From Acidobacteriota bacterium (GTDB lineage: Bacteria; Acidobacteriota; Blastocatellia; Pyrinomonadales; Pyrinomonadaceae), in assembly GCA_013140875.1 (NCBI GenBank), contig JABFSB010000051.1, positions 1-18,883 on the forward strand: 18,883 nt of DNA, written 5' to 3'. Below, piece by piece: positions 1 to 6,930 of this stretch. The first letter of the stretch is position 1, and every line of letters begins with the position of its first letter. The notes under the pieces were generated by a model. That model was not told the DNA's origin and did not search any database. It worked only from the letters and a program-made list of their open reading frames with translations. The position numbers were made by a program, and so were the translations under genes.

Positions 1-1
1 G

Positions 2-262
2 TATACAGCTCTTCGCAACGCAGGAATTAACAAACGCGGAGGAACCAGAGAGGAGAATTATCACTTCCACGATCTTAGAAGTTACTTTGCCAGCGAGCTG
101 ATCCGACGAAACACGAATCCGCTCATCGTTCAGAACCTGTTTGCTCATTCAGATATGAGCATCACAACGGTATATGCTCAAACGGATGAGAAACTGATGC
201 TTGAAGCTGTTAAACGGCTCGATAAGGAGGAAGTATTCGCAGCGACTAATCCGCTCACATAA
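2..262 (+). CDS. Tyrosine recombinase/integrase, C-terminal end (5' truncated by window edge)
   Basis: The open frame enters from the left edge and ends at TAA 260-262, giving the last 86 residues of a phage-type integrase. The catalytic signature is in order: HDLR (His and the second catalytic Arg), then AHSD in place of the usual LGHS, then VYAQ with the nucleophilic Tyr. The N-terminal half with the first catalytic Arg lies outside the window, so completeness cannot be judged. Family knowledge: these enzymes cut and rejoin DNA through a 3'-phosphotyrosine and drive integration or excision of mobile elements, or resolve chromosome dimers. The retained Tyr and Arg suggest the end is functional. 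It converges on chrA and overlaps its stop by 8 bp, a join expected at the edge of an inserted cassette. It is probably an element integrase rather than XerC/D, but the fragment cannot decide this. Confidence 0.85.
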   Translation, partial: YTALRNAGINKRGGTREENYHFHDLRSYFASELIRRNTNPLIVQNLFAHSDMSITTVYAQTDEKLMLEAVKRLDKEEVFAATNPLT

Positions 263-1679
263 GAAAATTCTTTGCGAATCCGATCAGGCCACCTATCAAA
301 ACAACCAGCAGTACGTCTGCTTTGAATTTGTAGAGTGCGACGAAGGCCGCGATGCTCATCACGGCTGAAAACCATTCGGTATTTCCGCCATATCCATTCG
401 GGAAGACTACAGCCACTCCGAAAACCAGCGCTAGATTTAGAACAACGCCGACGACAGCCGCCGTGACACCAGAAAGAGCCCCGGTCAGATTCCGGTTATT
501 GCGTAACGACTCGATATACGGTGCACCGATAAAGATAAAGAGAAACGAGGGAAGAAAGGTCACGTAGGTCGTTATTAAAGCGCCGATGATCCCGCTTTGA
601 GCCGGACTCATTCCGCCGACCGGATTATTCCAAGCCGCCATGAAACCGATGAACTGCAAGACCATGATCAACGGCCCAGGAGTCGTCTCGGCCAACGCGA
701 GTCCATCGACCGCCTGTGATTGTGTGATCCAAGCGAAACTGCCGGCCGCCGCCTGCGAAACATAGGCCAGCACCGCATATGCACCCCCAAAGGTAACGAG
801 CGCCGCTTGAGTGAAAAAGCGATATTCCTGCGCATGCAAACTGTCCCATCCATTCCACGATCCGATCAGTGCGAAAGGCACAAGCCACAGAGCCAAGCCG
901 ACTCCAAGAATCTTGAAAATCCGTGATTTGTTTGGAACCGTGTGCGGTGGTGGAGCAGCGTCATCCCTGATAACAAGCGGAACCTCACTGACCACACCGA
1001 TATCCGTTTCGCTGTTTTGTTTGGAGTCTTTGTTGTTTTTCGTTTGGGCAGCGAAGATGTGCGGTAAAAACCTGATACCCGCTAAACCTATCAGTGCCGC
1101 GGCCAGTACGATCAGAGGAAAAGGAATGTGCAGAAAATAAATCGAAATGAACGCTGACGCGGCGATCACATAATGTACGGAGCGCTTGAGGGCTTTGCCC
1201 CCGATTTTCACAACCGCCTCGACAACGATTGCCACAACGATAGGCTTGAAACCGGCCAGTACGCCTGCCACGGCCGGCACGTTGCCGTAGGCAGCGTAAA
1301 TGTAGGAAAGGATCAGGAGAATAAAGACTGAAGGAAATACGAAGAAGAACCCGGCAACGACCCCGCCCCATGTCCGATGCATCAGCCAACCGATGTAGAT
1401 CGCAAGCTGCTGCGCCTCTGGTCCGGGCAGCAGCATGCAGTAATTCAGAGCATGCAAAAAACGTTCGTCGGAGAGCCACCGCCGCCTATCCACCAGTTCC
1501 TTGTGCATGATGGCGATCTGTCCGGCCGGACCGCCAAATGAAATAAACCCCAGCTTGACCCAAAAGCGAAAGGCTTCGGCGAACAAGATACGACGCACGG
1601 AGTCCTCTCTTGAGACTAGTGTTTCAGATTCGCCGTTCTCCAAGGACGGATCAGCCGCTGCAGGCTCACTTGGTTCCAT
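255..1679 (-). CDS. chrA: Chromate efflux transporter ChrA (two CHR domains)
   Basis: Predicted 474-residue inner-membrane chromate exporter of the CHR family. The N-terminal half has FGGPAGQ (about residues 48-54) and LPGPEAQ (about 84-90). The C-terminal half repeats the pattern with FGGAYAV (about 297-303) and TTPGPLI (about 332-338), so this is the long two-domain form. The halves are separated by a hydrophilic Lys/Asn/Pro-rich linker at about 211-252. Many hydrophobic segments support a polytopic membrane protein that expels chromate using the proton-motive force. I chose ATG 1679, which has GGGAG 11 bp upstream; a TTG at 1709 would add 10 residues. From ATG 1679 the gene overlaps the end of chrB by 14 bp, so the two are translationally coupled. 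The stop overlaps that of the convergent recombinase. Confidence 0.93.
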   Translation of the reverse strand: MEPSEPAAADPSLENGESETLVSREDSVRRILFAEAFRFWVKLGFISFGGPAGQIAIMHKELVDRRRWLSDERFLHALNYCMLLPGPEAQQLAIYIGWLMHRTWGGVVAGFFFVFPSVFILLILSYIYAAYGNVPAVAGVLAGFKPIVVAIVVEAVVKIGGKALKRSVHYVIAASAFISIYFLHIPFPLIVLAAALIGLAGIRFLPHIFAAQTKNNKDSKQNSETDIGVVSEVPLVIRDDAAPPPHTVPNKSRIFKILGVGLALWLVPFALIGSWNGWDSLHAQEYRFFTQAALVTFGGAYAVLAYVSQAAAGSFAWITQSQAVDGLALAETTPGPLIMVLQFIGFMAAWNNPVGGMSPAQSGIIGALITTYVTFLPSFLFIFIGAPYIESLRNNRNLTGALSGVTAAVVGVVLNLALVFGVAVVFPNGYGGNTEWFSAVMSIAAFVALYKFKADVLLVVLIGGLIGFAKNFLM

Positions 1680-2715
1680 CACTTTGTTTTCTCCCTCGCT
1701 TCTTGACAACCTGCACGTTCCGATCCTTTATGAAAAGTTCGTACAGAGCATCGAAAACTGGAAAGGACTGCTTGAGGCGTTCGCCGTCGTCAGCATAGAC
1801 GATAGCGAGCCCCATGATCACCACGTTGACGCCGCTTGCCTCAGGACGGTTGAATTTGTCGTCTTTAAGGTCAATGTCGTGAACTATCTCGGCGATCTGG
1901 CAAAGAGCTCGATCGGTTTCCAGACCAAAACACTTAATTATAGTCTCGAAGGTGCAGTCTTCGCCCCTGTGTGTGAAATCGCCTTCAGTCATGTCGAAAG
2001 TAAGGGTGTTCACCATCCGCTCGCCTTCGGAAATGAAATGGAAACGAGGACGCTTGTCGATAAAGCGTCGGATGAGCCAGCCGGAGGCGAGGCGGTCAAT
2101 GTGCGGATCCTTTCTGGTCGCCCACCGACGGTTCTGATAATCGACGATCTTCAGCCGGGCCGAATCATTTCTATTTGCTGATCCCTTGCGGTTTTTGCTT
2201 TCCGTTGTCTGGAGTTCGCGGCGGCATTTTTCGAAAGCATCTTGCGCTTTTCGACGCTGAGGTGCCTGGAAGAAATCGGTCGCCGTCACACGGTCCAATT
2301 CTTGCCGCAGTTTGCTCAATTCGCTCTGATACTGGGCGAGTTTGCCTACCGAAAGTGAATTGCCCTTTGCTTGTTCGCGGGCCGCCCCACTGAGATCTTC
2401 AAATTCGGAGATGAGTTTTGTGTAGTCTTCGTCACGCTCTTTACGGAAAAGTTCGATAATTTCCCGATCGGTTGCCCCTTCGACCGAGCCGGCGCGAAAC
2501 AGATTCGCTTCGCCGCCGGAAGATTCTATCTCCTGCCTGAGCCATTGAAAGTCCTCATTCGTTTTTTCGTTGTAAGGGAGAACATAGACGGAATTTTTGA
2601 TCGGCACCGCCCCCAAGATTTGGAGCTTGCGCCACGTTCGAACGCGGAACTTGCTCGGCTTTTGGGGAAGCTGGTGAACGAGCAGTATCCACTCCTGTGC
2701 ATCTTTAGCCTTCAT
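1666..2715 (-). CDS. chrB: Chromate resistance protein ChrB (N- and C-terminal ChrB domains)
   Basis: About 349 residues. The N-terminal ~110 residues (WILLVHQLP, KFRVRTWRKLQILGAV, SVYVLPY) match the ChrB N-terminal domain. A charged, helix-rich stretch follows at about 120-185. The C-terminal ChrB domain then starts at about 199 (WATRKDPHIDRLASGWLI, later FDMTEGDFTHRGEDCTFE and HDIDLKDDKF). Family knowledge: ChrB is a chromate-sensing regulator needed for inducible ChrA expression. The ATG at 2715 is preferred over a TTG at 2748, because the TTG lies inside the palindrome and upstream of the start site predicted from the promoter at 2745-2773. No strong Shine-Dalgarno is visible at 2715. It overlaps chrA, so the pair forms an operon. 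The palindromic site just upstream is the obvious candidate for autoregulation. Confidence 0.9.
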   Translation of the reverse strand: MKAKDAQEWILLVHQLPQKPSKFRVRTWRKLQILGAVPIKNSVYVLPYNEKTNEDFQWLRQEIESSGGEANLFRAGSVEGATDREIIELFRKERDEDYTKLISEFEDLSGAAREQAKGNSLSVGKLAQYQSELSKLRQELDRVTATDFFQAPQRRKAQDAFEKCRRELQTTESKNRKGSANRNDSARLKIVDYQNRRWATRKDPHIDRLASGWLIRRFIDKRPRFHFISEGERMVNTLTFDMTEGDFTHRGEDCTFETIIKCFGLETDRALCQIAEIVHDIDLKDDKFNRPEASGVNVVIMGLAIVYADDGERLKQSFPVFDALYELFIKDRNVQVVKKRGRKQSDGTK

Positions 2716-2733
2716 ATCACAATGTAACGATGA

Positions 2734-2763
2734 TTGACATTGTAACAATAGTTACAATATTAT
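2734..2763 (+). promoter_or_regulatory. Putative rightward sigma-70-like promoter
   Basis: A perfect TTGACA (2734-2739) and TATTAT (2758-2763, five of six) are separated by 18 bp. An overlapping TATAAT at 2761-2766 would give a 21 bp spacer. The spacer is almost entirely the palindrome. Transcription would start near 2770 and run into the short HTH remnant and then the phosphatase-like gene at 2948. Confidence 0.5.
2739..2758. promoter_or_regulatory. Perfect 8+8 bp palindrome: candidate operator of the divergent chrB region
   Basis: The site reads ATTGTAAC-AATA-GTTACAAT, with no mismatch in the arms. It occupies the spacer between a rightward -35 (2734-2739) and -10 (2758-2763), and covers a leftward -10 (2745-2750). 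A bound protein would therefore affect both directions. An extra direct copy of the half-site TGTAAC lies at 2723-2728 in the chrB leader, 18 bp from the left arm. The cognate regulator is not shown by sequence. ChrB is the nearest candidate; the eroded HTH gene at 2793 is another. Confidence 0.6.
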
Positions 2764-2773
2764 AATTATACAA
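2745..2773 (-). promoter_or_regulatory. Putative leftward promoter of chrBA
   Basis: On the minus strand, TTGTAT (2773-2768) and TATTGT (2750-2745) are separated by 17 bp. The -10 matches four of six consensus bases and sits in the centre of the palindrome. The predicted start near 2738 leaves a leader of about 23 nt before ATG 2715, which fits that start choice. Confidence 0.4.
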
Positions 2774-2792
2774 TAACGACCTTGAGACAAAT

Positions 2793-2858
2793 ATGGAAAT
2801 GGATGGCGCCTTATTGTTGACTCGCCAGAATGTGGCTCAGCTATTGGGGATCGAATAG
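2793..2858 (+). pseudogene. Remnant of a helix-turn-helix (excisionase/HTH_17-like) gene
   Basis: A 21-codon frame ends at TAG 2856-2858. Its distal part, LLTRQNVAQLLGIE, matches the start of the small MerR/excisionase-type helix-turn-helix domain (typically LLT-x-EVAELLGVS). The recognition helix and the rest are missing, and I find no continuation in the other forward frames. This is therefore probably the 5' stub of a broken gene rather than a working peptide. It lies about 23 nt after the predicted rightward start site. Together with the recombinase end at 2-262 it suggests the chrBA segment belonged to a mobile element. Confidence 0.45.
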
Positions 2859-2947
2859 GCATCGCGGCCGTAGAGCGCGCATTTAGGCTATACGGACAAG
2901 GATTCGGAACCAGGGTCAACATTAACTATCAGACCCAGTGATAAAGC

Positions 2948-3337
2948 ATGAAAAATAAACAGTTGGTGCTATTCGTATGCGAACACGGTTCGGCTAAAAG
3001 CGTCGTCGCCGCGGCCCATTTCAATCGGCTTGCTCGTGAGAGAAATCTAGACGTGAGATCGATCTCTCGCGGAACTGATCCCGATGACGAGATCCCGCAT
3101 TTTATAATTGATGGTTTGGCAAACGAAGGCTTAACACCCGGCGAACCGAAGCCAAAGATTCTAACAAAAGACGATATTGCGGAAGCGTCATGGGTCGCTG
3201 CGTTTTGCGATTTACCGGACGGTTACGGCACGCTTGTCCAGGTCGAGCGATGGACGGACGTCCCGCCGATCAGTGAAGACTACGACAAGTCCCGGGATGC
3301 GATGATCCTGCATATCAACAAGCTTTTGGGAGATTGA
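2948..3337 (+). CDS. Low-molecular-weight phosphatase/arsenate-reductase-like protein with C-x5-K P-loop
   Basis: 129 residues with the fold signature of LMW protein tyrosine phosphatases and thioredoxin-type ArsC. An N-terminal strand LVLFVC leads into the phosphate loop CEHGSAKS, with catalytic-position Cys11. Near the C-terminus WTDVPPISEDYDKSRDAM takes the place of the ArsC 'DPA...' acid loop and last helix. The canonical loop is C-x5-R, whereas here residue 17 is Lys. The basic charge is kept but the phosphate-clamping Arg is lost, so phosphatase or arsenate reductase activity is uncertain. There is no signal peptide, so it should be cytoplasmic. No clear Shine-Dalgarno precedes the ATG. 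A degraded copy of its C-terminus occurs at 6931-7012. Function beyond the family is not claimed. Confidence 0.7.
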   Translation: MKNKQLVLFVCEHGSAKSVVAAAHFNRLARERNLDVRSISRGTDPDDEIPHFIIDGLANEGLTPGEPKPKILTKDDIAEASWVAAFCDLPDGYGTLVQVERWTDVPPISEDYDKSRDAMILHINKLLGD

Positions 3338-3538
3338 AGGAAAACGAATAATGACCCGGAGTAGGTGAGTCGATCAAGTTGACGCGACCATCATCTCTCG
3401 AAAGTGGAACAATGGATTCTGAAAGCGCCGCAGTTCTAAACAACTCGCCTTCGCGACAGAGCGGGCCAAGAATTTCTCGGTCTAGACCAAGGTCCGGTAT
3501 CAAGCCGTGTACGCCAGAACTTTATCTGGGCGGTTCCT

Positions 3539-3568
3539 CAAAAATATTCGAACGAATTTTTATTTTTT
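3539..3568 (+). terminator. Possible intrinsic terminator, AT-rich
   Basis: The stem ATTCG-aa-CGAAT extends, after one bulged T, by an A-tract pairing with a T-tract, and is followed by ATTTTTT. The low GC of the stem and its distance (about 200 bp) from the phosphatase-like stop make this tentative. Confidence 0.3.
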
Positions 3569-3609
3569 AGGCAAAAAACGAAATCCGAAACGTTCGCGCA
3601 TTTATAGTC

Positions 3610-3622
3610 AAGACGCTGTCTT
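3610..3622. promoter_or_regulatory. Small inverted repeat AAGAC-gct-GTCTT upstream of the dehydrogenase operon
   Basis: A 5+3+5 bp perfect inverted repeat lies about 60 bp before ATG 3684. It is flanked by an outer AGTCA/TGACT pair (3606-3610 and 3629-3633) and next to TATATC. Position and symmetry suggest an operator or promoter element, but arms this short occur by chance. Confidence 0.25.
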
Positions 3623-3667
3623 ATATCTATGACTTTTATTTTTTGGCTAGTTCGCGCCGCAATCCTA

Positions 3668-3681
3668 TAAGGAGGACCTTA
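3668..3681 (+). promoter_or_regulatory. Shine-Dalgarno inside a short hairpin
   Basis: TAAGG-AGGA-CCTTA forms a five-pair stem whose left arm and loop hold the AAGGAGG ribosome-binding site for ATG 3684. Folding would partly hide the site. The stem is weak (three A-T, two G-C pairs), so it may have no regulatory role. Confidence 0.3.
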
Positions 3682-3683
3682 AT

Positions 3684-4139
3684 ATGGACTACGAAACTGC
3701 TTTCGTGGAGCTATCCGCTCTTTTGACCGGGCTGCAAGACAGGCTCCTGAATGACCCTGAAGATCACGAATTAAACAAACCGTTTGCCAAGGAGTACGCA
3801 CGGCGATTGCACGGGACCTTTCCCGATAAATTTCAAGCCCTTCTTGATGCGTACAAGACCTTAGCAGGGGTGAATCCTAAGCCTGCTATCGACGATGCGC
3901 TCCTTACGAAGCTGCGCAATACTCCTGAGTTCAAAGACATCGACGCCAATGGTGTAGCCAAAGAAACAGTCGCCCGACAGATTGTAAACGTCTGGTATTT
4001 CTCCCAGTTCATGGATGAAAGCGGCGAATCGATTGACGGCGGTTTTTACGAAAGCGGAGCCGTTTGGTCGCTCATAAAGGCGCACCCGATCGGGTTTTCC
4101 AGTCAGCCGCACGGTTATTGGGCCGCCAAACCAGAATAG
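3684..4139 (+). CDS. Sugar/sorbitol dehydrogenase-type small subunit (FAD-SLDH family)
   Basis: 151 residues resembling the small subunit of membrane-bound FAD-dependent sorbitol/gluconate-type dehydrogenases. The C-terminal signature is visible as VARQIVNVWYFSQF (about 105-118) and the closing HPIGFSSQPHGYWAAKP. The family partner is a GMC flavoprotein, encoded 18 bp downstream. In the family this subunit often carries a Tat signal that escorts the flavoprotein to the periplasm. Here the protein starts MDYETAF, and an in-frame TAG at 3648-3650 rules out an upstream signal, so the complex is probably cytoplasmic. The start is set by AAGGAGG 8 bp upstream. That Shine-Dalgarno lies within a TAAGG-agga-CCTTA inverted repeat (3668-3681), which could mask it when folded. 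Confidence 0.72.
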   Translation: MDYETAFVELSALLTGLQDRLLNDPEDHELNKPFAKEYARRLHGTFPDKFQALLDAYKTLAGVNPKPAIDDALLTKLRNTPEFKDIDANGVAKETVARQIVNVWYFSQFMDESGESIDGGFYESGAVWSLIKAHPIGFSSQPHGYWAAKPE

Positions 4140-4157
4140 ATCGAAGGAGATATTCCC

Positions 4158-5888
4158 ATGCAAGATCAATACGACGTTATTGTAATTGGTTCAGGTGTTG
4201 CCGGAGCTCTGACTGCGTGGAAGCTTTCACAGCTTGGCGATTACAAGATACTGATTCTCGAAGCAGGAAAGAACAGCATTACAAACGGGCAGCGGCTTCA
4301 GTTTCACCACACGATGGACACGCAGGGCCACAGGGGTACGATGTTCGCACCGTATGCGGCGCTCGAAAGTCGAAAATTTGCGCCCGCTGCTGAGAATTCT
4401 CAGCGAGATCTGGCGCCGCAGATCGCAGACGCCAAAAATTATTATGACTACACCGTGGGCGCCAACGGTTCAAAAGATGCCTTTAAGGCCGGTTACAACC
4501 GTATGGTCGGCGGCAGCACATGGTCGTGGCGTGGAAACTGTCCGCGATTTATCCCGAGCGACTTCCGTCTTTTTAGCGAATTTGCCGTTGGGCGGGACTG
4601 GCCCCTGGACTACAACGAGCTTGAACCATGGTACTGCCAGGCAGAATGGGAAATGGGTATTTCGGGAAACCATGATGAATTCGACGGGCTGCACGGCGGT
4701 TATCGCAGCGAGCCTTTTCCGATGTCGGGAATTCCGCTTGGTTACAGTGACAACAAGGTTAAGGAGCGGATCGACGGGAAAATCGTCCGAGGCACGAGAG
4801 TGAAAGTGGTGACGACTCCGCAGGCGCGCAATACAACTCTTTTCGACGGCCGCCCGCCTTGCGAAGGTCATTCGAACTGCATTCCGCTCTGCCCAATCGA
4901 TGCAAAGTATGTGGCAACCGTGCATTTACGACGGGCCTTGGAGTCGCCGAATGTCGAGCTTCGCACAGCCTCGGTTGTAACGCGACTAAGCAAAACCAAT
5001 AGCGGACGTGTGAATAAAGTCTATTTTAAGGATTGGAGCTCGGACAACATTAATAAGGAACGATCCGTAACGGGCAAGGTCGTTGTATTAGCGGCTCACG
5101 CGATCGAAACGCCGAAAATTCTTCTAATGTCCAACGGTCTTGCCAACTCCAGCGGACAAGTTGGCCGAAATCTGATGGATCACGTCCAATTTGAGCTGAT
5201 CGCCACTTTCCCGGAGCCGCTGTATCCGTTCCGTGGGCCGCAGAGCATTGCGAGCATAGAGGATTTTCGTGACGGAGGATTTCGCAGTCAGCGGAGCGGA
5301 TTCCGTATGACCATAGGCAACGACGGCTGGGGACGCACTGGTTCGCCAGCGACCGTTATTGACGGCTTGCTTTCCGAAGGGAAGTACGGCGCCGCTCTCC
5401 CGGGTGCGATTGCCGACCGGATTACCCGGATGATTCGGCTGAGCTTTTCGACAGAAATGCTTCCCGAAACGGCGAATCGCATCGAACTTTCGGGCAAGAC
5501 GGACGATCTCGGAATTCCACGTCCCAAATTCACCTTTGACATCGGCTCATACGCAGAGGGTGGTTTGCGCGAGGGATTTGAAACTGCAAAAGCGCTTTTC
5601 ACTAAAATGAACGCAACTGTAAGCCCGAAAGCGAAACCGCTCGATAATCCCCAAACCGGGCGGGTGAACTGGAACACGGCCGCTCATATAATGGGAACGA
5701 CAATCATGGGCGACGACCCGACCGACTCCGTCGTTGACAGATGGGGAAAGGCACATGACGTTCCGAATCTGTGGATAGCCGGTTCGAGTATTTTTACGAC
5801 GAGCGCGACGGCCAATCCAACATTGACGATTGCTGCGCTGACGCTTCGAACGGCCGCTGCAATTCACCGGCAGATGCAAGGGGAATAA
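4158..5888 (+). CDS. GMC-family FAD oxidoreductase with [3Fe-4S]-type cysteine motif
   Basis: 576 residues. The N-terminal FAD-binding Rossmann motif is VIGSGVAGA (Gly11, 13, 16) with a downstream acidic strand end ILEAG. GGSTWSWRGNCPRF at about 118-131 is the conserved flavin-loop region. Cys235, Cys241 and Cys245 (PPCEGHSNCIPLCPIDA) reproduce the C-x5-C-x3-C spacing of the [3Fe-4S] cluster in bacterial FAD-glucose dehydrogenases. The C-terminal GMC domain ends with the catalytic pair His510 (AAHIMGTTIMG) and Asn553 (TANPTLTIAAL). It probably oxidises a sugar or alcohol hydroxyl and passes electrons through FAD and the cluster to an acceptor. No signal peptide is visible, and no cytochrome subunit adjoins it. 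GAAGGAGA precedes the ATG, and the gene lies 18 bp after its likely small subunit. The substrate cannot be inferred. Confidence 0.88.
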   Translation: MQDQYDVIVIGSGVAGALTAWKLSQLGDYKILILEAGKNSITNGQRLQFHHTMDTQGHRGTMFAPYAALESRKFAPAAENSQRDLAPQIADAKNYYDYTVGANGSKDAFKAGYNRMVGGSTWSWRGNCPRFIPSDFRLFSEFAVGRDWPLDYNELEPWYCQAEWEMGISGNHDEFDGLHGGYRSEPFPMSGIPLGYSDNKVKERIDGKIVRGTRVKVVTTPQARNTTLFDGRPPCEGHSNCIPLCPIDAKYVATVHLRRALESPNVELRTASVVTRLSKTNSGRVNKVYFKDWSSDNINKERSVTGKVVVLAAHAIETPKILLMSNGLANSSGQVGRNLMDHVQFELIATFPEPLYPFRGPQSIASIEDFRDGGFRSQRSGFRMTIGNDGWGRTGSPATVIDGLLSEGKYGAALPGAIADRITRMIRLSFSTEMLPETANRIELSGKTDDLGIPRPKFTFDIGSYAEGGLREGFETAKALFTKMNATVSPKAKPLDNPQTGRVNWNTAAHIMGTTIMGDDPTDSVVDRWGKAHDVPNLWIAGSSIFTTSATANPTLTIAALTLRTAAAIHRQMQGE

Positions 5889-5911
5889 AGAATTTCTAAG
5901 GAGGACAGCCC

Positions 5912-6868
5912 ATGCCTAACGTATTCTTCGCGACCAGCGGAATGCCGCGCGCAATCGCATCTATTCGACGTGATGCGGCCGGTCAACCGCAAACGCTCCC
6001 GGTAGCAATAGCGGACGGTGACACCATTGGCCTTCATCTCGAGGGTAGCGGATCGATCCGTTTTCTGGGGATCGATACTCCCGAAAAGACGTTCGATTTG
6101 CCTGGCACAGGTGGGTCGAATCTCAACTCCGCTCAATGGGAAGCGTATCTCACCGACCCGTTTCAGCCTCAGTTCGGTCCATTCGATCTAGACGCGGACC
6201 TCGAAGCCCACCTGGGTACACGAATCGGACCTGGAGCGGGTGTTAATCATCGTCTTCACGGCGACAATGCAGAACAAGCACTGATCACACTGGTTCAATC
6301 TGATATCGCGGCTCTGGGCCAGATTCCAGCTACGTTCCAGTTCTTTATCGCGTTCTCATTCGAGGTTTTCGATACGTACGGGCGATTCCTTGCTTTCATC
6401 AACCGGAATCAGCCCAACGCCAACAATCCGTCTCCGCGACCCCTAGCTTACAATGAACGAATGCTGGAAAGCGGTTCGGCTTTGCCGTATTTCATCTGGC
6501 CGAACATTGATCCGTTCCGTTCCTTGCCGCTTTTGAGCTCGGTGATCGCTCCTGGAACCGCGAATACAGTGGCCGAAGCTACACCGGCACTCAAGCGAGC
6601 TCGAAATTTTGTGCAGCAAGCCCGCGCCGGCGGAATCGGCGTCTTCAATCCTGCAAACCCACTTCGTTTCGAGGCTTTCGAAGTTCGTTATCTTGGTCGG
6701 CGCGAGGCTCCCAATCGAGCTGTAATTGACCTCAGCAAAAACGATGACGTAATTTTGAGGCCGCAAAATTATTTTAGTATTCCAAATCCGGAGGACCGAC
6801 TTTTCATTCCGACTGCATTCGTTCCGCTGTTTGCATCTCGAGGATGGAAGCTGGAAGGCTGGTTCTAA
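5912..6868 (+). CDS. Thermonuclease (SNase)-like protein, long form
   Basis: 318 residues. Staphylococcal-nuclease landmarks are present: DGDT (35-38), RFLGIDTPE (50-58) and DTYGRFLAFI (154-163). Aligned with nuclease A, Arg50, Glu58 and Arg158 match the catalytic Arg35, Glu43 and Arg87, and Asp37 and Asp55 match the calcium ligands, so the active site looks intact. NAEQAL..L at about 119-126 and YNERMLESGSALPY are also typical. The protein is about twice the usual length. Extra sequence lies between the first and second halves of the fold, and an unassigned C-terminal part (about 220-318) follows. There is no signal peptide, unlike many exported thermonucleases. AAGGAGG lies 8 bp before the ATG, 23 bp after the GMC gene, so it is the third gene of that operon. 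Why a nuclease fold is paired with a dehydrogenase is unclear. Confidence 0.75.
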   Translation: MPNVFFATSGMPRAIASIRRDAAGQPQTLPVAIADGDTIGLHLEGSGSIRFLGIDTPEKTFDLPGTGGSNLNSAQWEAYLTDPFQPQFGPFDLDADLEAHLGTRIGPGAGVNHRLHGDNAEQALITLVQSDIAALGQIPATFQFFIAFSFEVFDTYGRFLAFINRNQPNANNPSPRPLAYNERMLESGSALPYFIWPNIDPFRSLPLLSSVIAPGTANTVAEATPALKRARNFVQQARAGGIGVFNPANPLRFEAFEVRYLGRREAPNRAVIDLSKNDDVILRPQNYFSIPNPEDRLFIPTAFVPLFASRGWKLEGWF

Positions 6869-6930
6869 ACGTCACTTTGCTCGATACTCTGTTGATTGTC
6901 TCGACAGAAAATACAGGTGAACTTTGCACG

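Larger units (their letters stand above)
3338..3683. other. Intergenic region, about 346 bp, with no convincing gene
   Basis: Two short frames here (forward 3379-3570, reverse 3315-3503) look random in composition and have no recognisable motif. The right half is AT-rich. It holds a terminator-like hairpin (3539-3568), a small inverted repeat (3610-3622) and the ribosome-binding hairpin before the next gene, so it probably carries the promoter of the dehydrogenase operon. No good -35/-10 pair could be fixed. Confidence 0.5.

Noticed and set aside
1501..2181. Forward 226-codon frame
   Set aside because: Antisense to chrA/chrB, whose family motifs are clear; no ribosome-binding site or recognisable domain.
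2716..2748. TTG start for chrB at 2748
   Set aside because: It lies within the palindrome and upstream of the predicted leftward transcription start; ATG 2715 fits the family N-terminus.
3315..3570. Two short overlapping frames on opposite strands after the phosphatase-like gene
   Set aside because: Both about 62 codons, no motif, no ribosome-binding site; treated as non-coding intergenic sequence.
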